From contig JAFGHD010000007.1 in NCBI GenBank assembly GCA_016939365.1, positions 1-62,565 of the forward strand: a stretch of 62,565 nt of DNA. Direction: 5' to 3'. Every line of letters begins with the position of its first letter. The first letter of the stretch is position 1. A model generated the notes under the pieces. The model was not told the origin of the DNA, made no database searches, and saw nothing but the letters and a program-made list of their open reading frames with translations. The position numbers were made by a program, and so were the translations under genes. Source of the DNA: Bacteroidales bacterium (GTDB lineage Bacteria; Bacteroidota; Bacteroidia; Bacteroidales; JAFGHD01). Below are positions 26,836 through 35,480 of the stretch, piece after piece.

Positions 26836-28572
26836 TTACCTGTCGATGGTTATTTCCATCCTTCCCTCATTCCCGCAATGGTCGTTAACAAGGATCACCA
26901 TCTCGTTTTTACCCCCAACCAGATGATCATCAACGCCATAATACATCCTTTCGGTTTTCGGGTCATATTCCAGAAGTACCCAGACACCGTTGATTTCAGC
27001 CTGATAGTTTTTAATACCCGAAAGATCGTCATTTACCTTGAATATCAGAGTGTCAGGTATGAAGCCTGAAGTACTTTTTCTGATATTCAGCGGAGTGATG
27101 GAAGGAGCCAGGCTGTCTTCCCTGATCCCGTAAATCCCGAATTCCCTGACATTGGCTTCCAGCATTCCGTTCATCCATATCCCGGGTATTCCGTGTTCCT
27201 TATTCTCCCCGAAGCGCACCATCACCATCAGGGATGGATTCGCAATAATGGAATCAGGCCTGATTGCCAATCTGAAGGACCTGTGCAAGGGCGTTTCCGG
27301 GTGATGGACATGGATCAGGGGTGAAAGCATCCCTGGTTTGCTCTCACCTGTAATACAAACGAAATGGATCGTGTCATACAGAGCTCCTTCGGGAATGTCC
27401 ACCCGGATGTCATCATTCCGGAAACTGTTGGATGATCCGGGATGGAAAACTACGGCCAGTGAATCCGGTTGAGGGGGATCGCCGGGATCAAATGATCCCA
27501 TGCTCTGCAGGATCAGCTTCGCAGTAGAGGTATTCCCGGCAATATCCGAAACGCGGATTTCGATGAGGTGTAAAAGTGAATCACCGGAATAATATACTCC
27601 CTGGTCGGCGATATGCCGGTATATGGAAAGACGGTTGGCCGGATCAATACGTGTGCGCTGGATGTGCCTCCTGTTTCTGACAAATTCTCCGTAGTCGATC
27701 AGGCTGTTGATGTAGCGGGTTTCATCGAAGGAAAAGGCCTCCATACGGTGGGAATACCAGAGGTGATCATCGATCAGGTACTCCACTGAGAACACTCCGT
27801 TTTTGTTGTTGCCTGCATTGAAGGGATCCCATGTGTTCAGCCCGAAGTAAACCGGTCCCATAACTTTGACGGTATCCGTCCCCTTCGGATGGTAGTTCCC
27901 GGGGTCCCATATCATGTAAATGTCTGCCGGGGCTCTCTGATGATTCACTTCCGAGAAGGGGTGTGCAGGGTATATCCTGATCATGTTGATCAGGGGGGCG
28001 TTGTGATCCTCCACGTTGAACCCGAAAAGGAGCGGATTCAGCGGTTTCCCGGTAACGGCATCCCGTATTTCGAAATGCAGATGGGGGCCTCCGGAACTGC
28101 CGGTATTTCCCGACCAGCCGATCGTATCACCCCTCCGGACCTCGAAAGTCCCGGCAGCGGGATAGCATTCCAGGGCAAAAACCTTCCTCCTGTATTGTTC
28201 CTGCTTTACATACTTTCCGACCCCTTCACTGAAGTCTCTGAGGTGGGCGTAAACGGAAAGGTGTCCGTCCGGATGGGATATGTAAAGCGCTTTGCCGTAT
28301 CCTGTGCCTGATACATTGATGCGTACCACCTCCCCGCCGGCGATGGCAATGACGGGCAATCCTTCACGACTTTCAGTGCGAATATCGATTCCCGAATGAA
28401 AATGGTCGCTTCTGAGCTCCCCGAACGTGCCTGAAAGTTGTATCGGAATACACACAGGCGGCAGGAAATGCATTTCAGAATGCGTATCCTGAGCCGCGAT
28501 CCGGTTGCCGCCAGACAGCAACAGGATCAGCAGAAAATATGATCGAATCATCCTCATAACCCTTCTCCCCAT
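26836..28572 (-). CDS. Exported M23 metallopeptidase with C-terminal beta domains
   Basis: 578 residues with a signal peptide (about 8-27, ending IAAQ). The LytM-type core spans about 40-180, with zinc ligands in HFHSGIDIR (His and Asp) and HLHFEIRDA (HxH). An M23 core at the N-terminus followed by about 390 residues of Ig-like strands (GYxL-type repeats, KVNDDLSGIKNYQAEI) is typical of Bacteroidota envelope proteins. It probably cuts or binds peptidoglycan crosslinks in the periplasm. The start codon is only 18 bases from the divergent kinase frame. Confidence 0.9.
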   Translation of the reverse strand: MGRRVMRMIRSYFLLILLLSGGNRIAAQDTHSEMHFLPPVCIPIQLSGTFGELRSDHFHSGIDIRTESREGLPVIAIAGGEVVRINVSGTGYGKALYISHPDGHLSVYAHLRDFSEGVGKYVKQEQYRRKVFALECYPAAGTFEVRRGDTIGWSGNTGSSGGPHLHFEIRDAVTGKPLNPLLFGFNVEDHNAPLINMIRIYPAHPFSEVNHQRAPADIYMIWDPGNYHPKGTDTVKVMGPVYFGLNTWDPFNAGNNKNGVFSVEYLIDDHLWYSHRMEAFSFDETRYINSLIDYGEFVRNRRHIQRTRIDPANRLSIYRHIADQGVYYSGDSLLHLIEIRVSDIAGNTSTAKLILQSMGSFDPGDPPQPDSLAVVFHPGSSNSFRNDDIRVDIPEGALYDTIHFVCITGESKPGMLSPLIHVHHPETPLHRSFRLAIRPDSIIANPSLMVMVRFGENKEHGIPGIWMNGMLEANVREFGIYGIREDSLAPSITPLNIRKSTSGFIPDTLIFKVNDDLSGIKNYQAEINGVWVLLEYDPKTERMYYGVDDHLVGGKNEMVILVNDHCGNEGRMEITIDR

Positions 28573-28590
28573 ATTGCAAGTTTAACAAAG

Positions 28591-30114
28591 ATGGGTCAAC
28601 TTCTGATGGAAGAAAAGGCCGTTTTTTCCTTCAATTATCAACAGATTGATATCGGGTCACTCCTGCGGAATCGTTATCTTTGCGTGTTGATTGCCAGAGT
28701 CAAACTGTTTCACCATTTTTTTTTGGAAGGGAAACTCGATATTTCCGTACTGTATGTCGAGGATGAAAAGATCCTCCAGATGATCTATGTCCGCACCCTT
28801 GAAAAAATGGTACGGACGGTCCATGTGGCAGATCACGGGAAGCAGGGTCTGGAATTTTTCCTGAGCAATGGTGCCGATCTCGTCATTACCGACATCATGA
28901 TGCCCGTGATGGACGGGCTGGATATGATCAAGAAGATTCGCGAAAAGGATCGCTCGGTAGCCATCATCATCATGTCAGCTTACAGTGAAACGGAATACTT
29001 CATCGATGCTATCAAAACCGGTGTGAACAGGTTTCTGATGAAACCCGTTGAAATCCCCGAACTGAAACGGCTGGTGGAGGATTTGGGCAAGGGTATCCTG
29101 CTGGAACGTGAAATCCGTGAGGAGGCGATCCGGAGGAAAAGGGTGGAGGAAAAGCTGCGGAAACTCAATGAAGAGCTTGAGCGAAGGATTGATGAGCGCA
29201 CCAAGGACCTTCAGAAAGAGATACGTGAGAGGATTCAGGCGGAAAAAGAACTGAAGGAACTCAACCTGAATCTGGAACGCAGGGTGAAACAGGAATTGAA
29301 AAGACGTGAACAACAACAACAACTGCTGATCCAGAAGTCAAAGCTGGAATCGATCGGAGAAATGGCTGCCGGGATTGCCCATGAAATCAGCCAGCCCCTT
29401 CAAAGCATCTCACTCGGGCTCGATAACATCCTGTTCAAGCTGGGCAGTTCGGGCGCCACCCTCGAATATATGGAGAACAAAATCAACGGGATGTTCCAGG
29501 ATATCGACAGGATACGCCAGATCATCAATCATGTCAGGATCTTTTCGCGTGATCAGGAAGCCGTAATCAAGGAAGAGGTGGACATCAACCAGGTGGTGAT
29601 GGATGCCCTGTCACTGGTCAGCGCACAATATCAGAAGCACCAAATGCGTGTAACCACGGAACTGGACTGTAAAGGCTGTTTTGTCAAGGGTAATAAATTC
29701 AGGATTGAGCAGGTAATCCTGAATCTGCTGTCAAATGCCAAATATGCGCTGGAGGCGAAGGCAAAAAACCATCAGGGCAAAGCATTCATTAAAGAGATCA
29801 TTATCAGGACTTTCGGGGAGGATTCCTGGGTGGTACTCGAGGTGGAAGATAACGGAATCGGGATACCCAAAGCCCATATCGGGAATGTTTTTAATCCTTT
29901 TTTCACTACTAAAAACGTTGAGGACGGGACCGGCCTGGGATTGTCCATATCATACGGTATCATCAAGGAACTGAAGGGCGACATTCAGGTATTCTCTCGA
30001 GTGGGAAGGTACACCCGGATGAAGGTGATCATTCCGGTCGCCTCCCCGGAGACAGGAAGAAGTGATATGGTGAACGGTGCAACCAAAGGCTGGAAAGCCG
30101 GCCTGAAAGAATAA
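28591..30114 (+). CDS. Hybrid response regulator/histidine kinase (receiver first)
   Basis: 507 residues as an open frame. A receiver domain (about 50-165) has the phospho-acceptor Asp in VITDIMMPVMDG and a switch Lys in RFLMKPVE. A coiled coil follows (about 180-250), then a dimerisation helix with the phospho-His in GIAHEISQPLQS and an ATPase domain with N-box EQVILNLLSNAKYAL, G1 VEDNGIGIP and G2 GTGLGLSISYGI. The true start may be the TTG at 28723 (residue 45), because a promoter-like TATCTTTG lies inside the frame at 28675-28682 and residues 1-44 are not domain-like. Soluble; the input comes through the receiver. Paired with the NtrC-type regulator 34 bases downstream. Confidence 0.9.
   Translation: MGQLLMEEKAVFSFNYQQIDIGSLLRNRYLCVLIARVKLFHHFFLEGKLDISVLYVEDEKILQMIYVRTLEKMVRTVHVADHGKQGLEFFLSNGADLVITDIMMPVMDGLDMIKKIREKDRSVAIIIMSAYSETEYFIDAIKTGVNRFLMKPVEIPELKRLVEDLGKGILLEREIREEAIRRKRVEEKLRKLNEELERRIDERTKDLQKEIRERIQAEKELKELNLNLERRVKQELKRREQQQQLLIQKSKLESIGEMAAGIAHEISQPLQSISLGLDNILFKLGSSGATLEYMENKINGMFQDIDRIRQIINHVRIFSRDQEAVIKEEVDINQVVMDALSLVSAQYQKHQMRVTTELDCKGCFVKGNKFRIEQVILNLLSNAKYALEAKAKNHQGKAFIKEIIIRTFGEDSWVVLEVEDNGIGIPKAHIGNVFNPFFTTKNVEDGTGLGLSISYGIIKELKGDIQVFSRVGRYTRMKVIIPVASPETGRSDMVNGATKGWKAGLKE
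28675..28682 (+). promoter_or_regulatory. Candidate -7 box inside the 5' end of the hybrid kinase frame
   Basis: TATCTTTG fits TAnnTTTG. TTG at 28646-28648 is 26 bases upstream, a little too far. If used, translation must begin downstream, at the TTG at 28723 (residue 45). Confidence 0.4.
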
Positions 30115-30148
30115 TCTTTGAATTTGGGATCGAAACAAGTTACAGTTC

Positions 30149-31519
30149 ATGAAACTTAAAATTCTGGTTGTTGATGATGAACAGCGTGTCAGGGATGAGA
30201 TCGGAGAATTCCTGACTGAAAACAGGTATAAGGTGTATATGGCGGGATTGCCTTCAGAAGCCTATAAGATACTTGAAGAAGAGGATATCGATATAGTGAT
30301 CCTCGATATCCGGCTACCCGAAGAGGATGGACTGAAGGTGCTCGGGAAAATCAAAAAGCAATACCCTGAAACGGAAGTGATCATGATCTCGGGGCATGGG
30401 GATATGAACAGTGTCATTGAGGCCTTGCGTAGCGGGGCATCGGATTTCTTTCCCAAGCCTTTCCGGCTGATGGACGTCCACCTCGCCATCCAGCGCACTT
30501 CCCGCTTCATCAATCTCAACTCCCGTATCCGTGATCTGGAAAAGAATTTTCAGATGGTCTCGGATGAACTCCATAGACATGTGGGTCATCAACTTATTGC
30601 CGTCAGCCCCGCCATGAAGAAAGTCCTTGAGCTGATGGGCAAAATCTCGAAGGTTGATCAGACTACCGTTCTGATCACCGGCGAAAGCGGTACGGGTAAA
30701 GAGCTGGTGGCACGGGGAATACATTATCTGAGCAACCGGAGGGGAGAGTTTTTTCACACGGTGAATTGTTCCGCCATTCCCGAAACACTTTTTGAGAGCG
30801 AATTTTTCGGTCACAGAAAGGGATCGTTCACCGGTGCCGTGGAAAACAAAGCCGGATGGTTTGAGATCGCCAACAAGGGCACCCTCTTCCTGGATGAGAT
30901 CGGCGACATGCCGCTCAGCCAGCAGGCCAAGCTCCTCAGGGTACTCGAGGAGAAGAGTGTCTCAAGGATCGGATCGCACGACAAGGTGGAGGTCGATGTC
31001 AGGGTGATCGCCGCTTCCAACCAGAACCTTGAACAGATGTCCACGGAGAAGGAATTCAGGCTCGATTTATATCACCGGATCAGTTCGTTCGTTATACACA
31101 TCCCACCCCTGCGGGAGCGGCCGGAGGAGATACCTGCCCTGTTGGAGTATTTCATCCGGTATTACAGCAAAAGACTGGGCAAAACCATCAAGGGTTATGA
31201 TTCCTTGATCACCAGGGAACTCTCTTCCTACCACTTTCCGGGAAACATAAGGGAACTCCGGAATATGGTTGAACGGGCCATCATATTGTGTGATGATCCG
31301 CAGCTTTCACTGAAGGATTTCGGCCATCTGAGGCTGGCAGCGGCTGAACCAGTTGCGGTTAGCTCATGCGATGAAGATATCATGGATTTGGAGGTATCTG
31401 AAAAGCAATTGATAATGAAAGCTCTGCAAAAAGCAGGCTTCAACAAGTCCCGTGCCGCAGAGATGCTGAATATCTCATGGCAATCGCTCGACCGGAGGAT
31501 GAAGAAGTTCGGGCTGTGA
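30149..31519 (+). CDS. NtrC-family sigma-54-dependent response regulator
   Basis: 456 residues. The receiver (1-120) has the phospho-acceptor in IVILDIRLPEEDG. The AAA+ domain (about 145-370) has Walker A GESGTGKE, the sigma-54-contact loop GSFTGA and Walker B GTLFLDEIGDM. The C-terminal Fis-type helix-turn-helix reads FNKSRAAEMLNISWQSLDRR. It activates promoters of sigma-54 RNA polymerase once phosphorylated, presumably by the kinase just upstream. No target site of the TGGCA-N7-TGC type was noticed in this window. Confidence 0.94.
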   Translation: MKLKILVVDDEQRVRDEIGEFLTENRYKVYMAGLPSEAYKILEEEDIDIVILDIRLPEEDGLKVLGKIKKQYPETEVIMISGHGDMNSVIEALRSGASDFFPKPFRLMDVHLAIQRTSRFINLNSRIRDLEKNFQMVSDELHRHVGHQLIAVSPAMKKVLELMGKISKVDQTTVLITGESGTGKELVARGIHYLSNRRGEFFHTVNCSAIPETLFESEFFGHRKGSFTGAVENKAGWFEIANKGTLFLDEIGDMPLSQQAKLLRVLEEKSVSRIGSHDKVEVDVRVIAASNQNLEQMSTEKEFRLDLYHRISSFVIHIPPLRERPEEIPALLEYFIRYYSKRLGKTIKGYDSLITRELSSYHFPGNIRELRNMVERAIILCDDPQLSLKDFGHLRLAAAEPVAVSSCDEDIMDLEVSEKQLIMKALQKAGFNKSRAAEMLNISWQSLDRRMKKFGL

Positions 31520-31537
31520 CATCCGAAAGCTTCCCCT

Positions 31538-31906
31538 TCAGAGGAAATAAGGCAGGAATATGAGCGATCCTATGACCGCCGCTCCGATCGCTATAATGAG
31601 AACGGCTGCGGCTGCGGCATCCTTGATGAAACCAGCCGATATTTGCTGCTGTGGGGACAGCAGGTCCACCATACGTTCAAGGGCGCTGTTCATGAATTCA
31701 GCCGCCAGTACCGAGACTATACAAATGATCAGAATGAGCCATTCCATCCGGCTGACTTTTAACAAGAATGCACCCAAAGTGACCACCGCTGCAAGGATCA
31801 GGTGTATCCTGAAGTTATGCTGTGTCCTGTAAACTTCCCGGATGCCCCTGGCAGCCCACCGGAAACTTTTTAATCTCTCCCCTGGGGAGAAAGGCTTGCT
31901 TGTCAT
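31538..31906 (-). CDS. dgkA: Diacylglycerol kinase family protein
   Basis: 122 residues with three membrane helices. The active-site helix has AEFMNSALERMVDL (the catalytic Glu and Asn of the family) and the last part has KDAAAAAVL. It phosphorylates diacylglycerol or, in many Gram-positive and Bacteroidota relatives, undecaprenol. It is the second gene after the KefB-type antiporter (28-base gap). It ends 18 bases from the convergent NtrC-type gene. Confidence 0.9.
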   Translation of the reverse strand: MTSKPFSPGERLKSFRWAARGIREVYRTQHNFRIHLILAAVVTLGAFLLKVSRMEWLILIICIVSVLAAEFMNSALERMVDLLSPQQQISAGFIKDAAAAAVLIIAIGAAVIGSLIFLPYFL

Positions 31907-31934
31907 CGGTTTTTTTTATGATCGCGTATGTTTT

Positions 31935-33923
31935 TCATGATGTCATTCCATCACTGAATCGTCCGGTGATTTCCCTGAATTGCCCGTCATCGCCCAGCAC
32001 ATAAAGGATGTCATGACCCTTTAATATGAATTCCCTGGTGGGCCGGGTGATAATCTCATCGTTCCTGATAAGGGCGATCAGCCTGAGGTTTTCATCATCC
32101 AGTCCCAGGTCATGAATGGAGCGGCCGTTTGCTTCCGAGCCCGGGCTGACTCGCAGGGTGTGTATGGTCATTCCATAGGCCTGCAGCTGGTTGATGGCGG
32201 CATCCTGGCTATTGAGAGAGAGGGAGCGGAACATTTCATAACCATCGGCCCGTATCCGGGAGATGAGCTTCCCGATCTCATCATGTGGGACAAGGAATCG
32301 GGAAAGTACACGGGAGAAGATTTCCACCGATGTCTCAAACTCTTCGGGGATCACTTCATTGGCGCCCAGCTTCAGCAGTACTTTCATGTCCTGAATATAT
32401 CGGGTACGTACCAGGATATGAAGATCTGGATTGAGTGTCCTGGCCAGGTAGGTGATCTGCCGTGAATCCGAAGGATGGGGGATGGTGATCACCAGTATCC
32501 GTGCCTGTGCGATGCCGGCATGCTTCAGTATTTGCTCCTGCGTGGCATCCCCGTAATAGATGATCTCCCCCCGGGCCAGTTCCGCCTTCACTGTGTCTGG
32601 GTTGAGTTCGATGATCACATGGGGTATCCCGGCAAATTTGGCTGCCTGAGCCACGTTTCTCCCGTTGATCCCATATCCCACAATGATCAGGTGGTCTTTC
32701 ATGGATACTACATCCGGCTCCGGCATGTACTGAAGTCCGCATCGAACTGTTTCAGGTATCCGGAGCCTGAGGATGAGTGATGCCAGCCGTGGCGCTACAT
32801 CGATGATGAAGGGAGTCACCGACAGGGTGATGACCGCTGAAGAAAGAAAAAGCTGATACACATCGCCCGGTATCAGTTCATATTGCCTTCCGATATCGGC
32901 CAGCAAGAATGAGAACTCTCCGATCTGGCTCAGCGAAAGTCCCACAAGAACAGTGGTCCTGAACGGGTAACCCAGGACAAATGCAACAAAACCGGAAACG
33001 AATGTCTTGACAATGAGCACTCCGGCAGCAATACCCAGGACCAGTAGCAGATGCCCTGCAACAAACCGGAGATCAAGCAGCATTCCGATTGAAACGAAAA
33101 AGAAGCTCGTGAAAACGTCCCGGAAAGGAATGATGTTGCCGAAAGCCTGTTCACTATACTCGGATTCAGAAATGATCAGCCCTGCGACGAAAGCACCCAG
33201 GGCCAGCGAGAGGCCCAGGCTGGCCGTTAGCCATGCGGCAGCGAAGCCAATGACCACGATTGTGATCAGAAAGAGTTCCCGGTTTTGTGTCCTGGCGATC
33301 TGCAACAGGATCCATGGCATGAGATACCTGCTGCCGGCAAATGTGATGAGGATGATGACTGCCAGTTTGGCGAACAGCCAGACCACCGACAGAGCGATGT
33401 TGCCTGACTCGCCCGCCAGAATGGGCGTCACCAGGATCATCGGGACGATGATGATATCCTGGAAAATGAGGATGGCAAGGGCAGTGCGGCCGTGAAAGGT
33501 ACCCATCTCACCCCTCTGCTGGATGATTTTCATGACTACGGCGGTGCTGCTTAATGACGCCATGAAACCTGCAAAGAGTGCCTCTGCGGGCTTCATCCCC
33601 AAAAAATACACCAGCACAAACGAAAGACCTATGACCAACCCGACCTGTAATCCGCCCCCTATTATCACACTGCGGCTGCTCCTGAAAAGGTTCTTGATGG
33701 AGAATTCGATCCCGATAGTGAAAAGAAGCAATACCACCCCGATTTCGGCCAGGGTTTCAACCTCCTCAATGCCCTGGATGAGCTGCAACCCATGTGGTCC
33801 GGCCAGGATGCCCGTCAGAAGGAACCCCATAATGGCCGGCACCCGGATCCGGAGAAAAATGAAAACCACCAGGATGGAAAGGCCGAAAATGATGATGATA
33901 TCGCTGAAAAGACCGATATGCAT
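31935..33923 (-). CDS. CPA2-type cation:proton antiporter with RCK domains (KefB-like)
   Basis: 662 residues. About twelve membrane segments (1-385) carry the CPA2 core; a putative ion-site patch is FMASLSSTAVVMKI and GLSLSQIGEFSFLLADIG. A TrkA-N domain with NAD loop IIVGYGINGRNVAQAAK follows (about 400-520), then a TrkA-C/RCK domain (about 560-650). It exports K+ or Na+ in exchange for protons under nucleotide control. It lacks the KefF partner and the typical glutathione-site context, so the gating ligand is unknown. Confidence 0.92.
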   Translation of the reverse strand: MHIGLFSDIIIIFGLSILVVFIFLRIRVPAIMGFLLTGILAGPHGLQLIQGIEEVETLAEIGVVLLLFTIGIEFSIKNLFRSSRSVIIGGGLQVGLVIGLSFVLVYFLGMKPAEALFAGFMASLSSTAVVMKIIQQRGEMGTFHGRTALAILIFQDIIIVPMILVTPILAGESGNIALSVVWLFAKLAVIILITFAGSRYLMPWILLQIARTQNRELFLITIVVIGFAAAWLTASLGLSLALGAFVAGLIISESEYSEQAFGNIIPFRDVFTSFFFVSIGMLLDLRFVAGHLLLVLGIAAGVLIVKTFVSGFVAFVLGYPFRTTVLVGLSLSQIGEFSFLLADIGRQYELIPGDVYQLFLSSAVITLSVTPFIIDVAPRLASLILRLRIPETVRCGLQYMPEPDVVSMKDHLIIVGYGINGRNVAQAAKFAGIPHVIIELNPDTVKAELARGEIIYYGDATQEQILKHAGIAQARILVITIPHPSDSRQITYLARTLNPDLHILVRTRYIQDMKVLLKLGANEVIPEEFETSVEIFSRVLSRFLVPHDEIGKLISRIRADGYEMFRSLSLNSQDAAINQLQAYGMTIHTLRVSPGSEANGRSIHDLGLDDENLRLIALIRNDEIITRPTREFILKGHDILYVLGDDGQFREITGRFSDGMTS

Positions 33924-33939
33924 GCCAGTACTTTGCTAT

Positions 33940-33947
33940 CAAAAATA
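33940..33947 (-). promoter_or_regulatory. Candidate -7 box for the antiporter-dgkA pair
   Basis: TATTTTTG on the minus strand, 16 bases upstream of the start codon, fits TAnnTTTG. No -33 match is clear. Confidence 0.4.
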
Positions 33948-34019
33948 CAATAAACCACCCTATCCCGGACAGCGTACTTTACAATCCTGGGGATTGGATC
34001 CGGAAACACCAGAAACGGA

Positions 34020-34041
34020 AAAGCCCCGTTAAAACGGGGCT
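34020..34041 (-). terminator. Rho-independent terminator of rplS
   Basis: Arms AGCCCCGTT (34022-34030) and AACGGGGCT (34033-34041) form a GC-rich stem. Read on the minus strand it is followed by TTTTCCGTTTC. It lies 25 bases after the rplS stop and before the antiporter promoter. Confidence 0.8.
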
Positions 34042-34065
34042 CCTGAGTAAATTGGCAATATGAGG

Positions 34066-34419
34066 TTAAACTCTTTTTTCCCGGATTCTCGCCCTCTTAC
34101 CTCTTCTTTCCCTCAGGTAGAAGATCCTTGCCCTGCGCACCACACCCCTCTTGTTGATCACAATATCTTCGATGAAAGGCGATGCGATCGGGAAGATCCT
34201 CTCTACTCCCACATTTCCTGAAATTTTACGGACGGTGAAGGTCTCTGCGGGCCCGGAGCCCCTCCGCTGCAGCACCACACCCTGGAAATTCTGGATTCGC
34301 TCCTTGTTCCCTTCCTTGATCTTATATTGAACCGTGATGGTGTCCCCTGATTTGAAGAGGGGGAATTCCTTTTTCTCCACCAGACTTTCTGCATACTGCA
34401 ACAGTGCATTCTTGCTCAT
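34066..34419 (-). CDS. rplS: 50S ribosomal protein L19
   Basis: 117 residues from the ATG at 34419 ([11 protein letters not shown]), chosen over an upstream ATG at 34488 because the promoter at 34461-34489 lies between them. Landmarks are [32 protein letters not shown] and [18 protein letters not shown], the last being the typical basic end. L19 bridges the subunits near the 50S/30S interface. It follows trmD, a classic pairing, but has its own promoter and terminator. Confidence 0.97.
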   Translation of the reverse strand: MSKNALLQYAESLVEKKEFPLFKSGDTITVQYKIKEGNKERIQNFQGVVLQRRGSGPAETFTVRKISGNVGVERIFPIASPFIEDIVINKRGVVRRARIFYLRERRGKRARIREKRV

Positions 34420-34460
34420 CTCAACTCGATTTGGAAAGATATTACCGGTAAAACGGGGTG

Positions 34461-34489
34461 CAAATATACGGCAATAATTTTTTTCCAAA
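34461..34489 (-). promoter_or_regulatory. Promoter of rplS
   Basis: On the minus strand: TTTG (34489-34486), 17-base spacer, TATATTTG (34468-34461), about 42 bases before the start codon. Both boxes and their spacing fit the Bacteroidota consensus. Confidence 0.75.
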
Positions 34490-34508
34490 CAAATTTCATG
34501 CTGTAAAA

Positions 34509-35207
34509 TTATGGATTCCCCTCACCGGGTTCGGGACCGAACAGCAGGGGTCGCCTTGCTTTCGTTCTTTCAAGTGCCTTTTGCATCCTCCATTCTTCAA
34601 TTTCACGGTCATTTCCCGAGAGCAGTATATCAGGAACCCGCATGCCTCTGAAATCACCTGGCCGGGTATAGACCGGCGGTGACAGAAGATTGTCCTGGAA
34701 CGAATCGGAAAGTGCCGAGGTCTCGTCGTTGAGCACCCCGGGTACCAGTCTGATCACCGCATCACAAAACACCATCGCTGCCGTCTCCCCGCCTGAAAGG
34801 ACGTAATCTCCAATAGAAACCTCCCGGGTAATGATATGCTCCCGTATCCTTTCATCAATCCCTTTGTAGTGCCCGCATAAAAGCAAAATCCGTTCCCGGG
34901 TGGAATACCAGTTGGCCATCCGCTGGTCGAGCAGATCGCCGTCAGGACTCAGGTATATGATCTCGTCATACTCCGATTCCTGTTTCAAATGCTCAATACA
35001 ACGGGAGATCGGTTCGATCATCATGACCATGCCTGCACCTCCGCCATAGGGATAATCATCCACCCTTCTGTGCCTGTCGGTGGCAAAATCCCTGATGTTC
35101 ACAATCCGGATCCGGGCTATTCCCTTATCGGCGGCCCTCTTGATAATACTATGTCTGAAGGGTCCCTCGAACATCTCAGGAAATATGGTCAGTATATCGA
35201 TCTGCAT
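34509..35207 (-). CDS. trmD: tRNA (guanine-37-N1)-methyltransferase
   Basis: 232 residues from the ATG at 35207 ([13 protein letters not shown]); the ATG at 35309 adds 34 unrelated residues. The knotted SAM-site motifs are present: [31 protein letters not shown] and [12 protein letters not shown], then [14 protein letters not shown]. It methylates G37 of tRNAs that have G at position 36, guarding the reading frame. It precedes rplS as in many bacteria, although rimM and rpsP are not adjacent here. Confidence 0.96.
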   Translation of the reverse strand: MQIDILTIFPEMFEGPFRHSIIKRAADKGIARIRIVNIRDFATDRHRRVDDYPYGGGAGMVMMIEPISRCIEHLKQESEYDEIIYLSPDGDLLDQRMANWYSTRERILLLCGHYKGIDERIREHIITREVSIGDYVLSGGETAAMVFCDAVIRLVPGVLNDETSALSDSFQDNLLSPPVYTRPGDFRGMRVPDILLSGNDREIEEWRMQKALERTKARRPLLFGPEPGEGNP

Positions 35208-35225
35208 CCTGCCTCGGCCTTGATG

Positions 35226-35233
35226 CAAAGATA
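35226..35233 (-). promoter_or_regulatory. Candidate -7 box for trmD
   Basis: TATCTTTG on the minus strand, 18 bases before the trmD start, fits TAnnTTTG. The nearest TTG at -33 gives a short 13-base spacer. Confidence 0.45.
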
Positions 35234-35454
35234 ACAAAGGAACAGTCAATCCATTCTCATCAGGAGACTGTTCAGTACCCGGGTAGTCATTATATCTGCC
35301 CTGATTCACAGATAAACGTTACTTGACTGGATTTTAAAATATGGCCTGATGCACACCGGCCTGATGAAGGGGAATGCACATTGTCCGCAAAAGGTTGTTG
35401 AGTTTGCATATAACCCGGAGTCCATCAGAAAATATTCCCGTTATGAAGTTGTTA

Positions 35455-35462
35455 TATATTTG
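35455..35462 (+). promoter_or_regulatory. Candidate -7 box for the secreted subtilase
   Basis: TATATTTG fits TAnnTTTG and lies 18 bases before the ATG at 35481. The -33 region is weak. Confidence 0.5.
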
Positions 35463-35480
35463 TAAACAAAATTTCGACCG

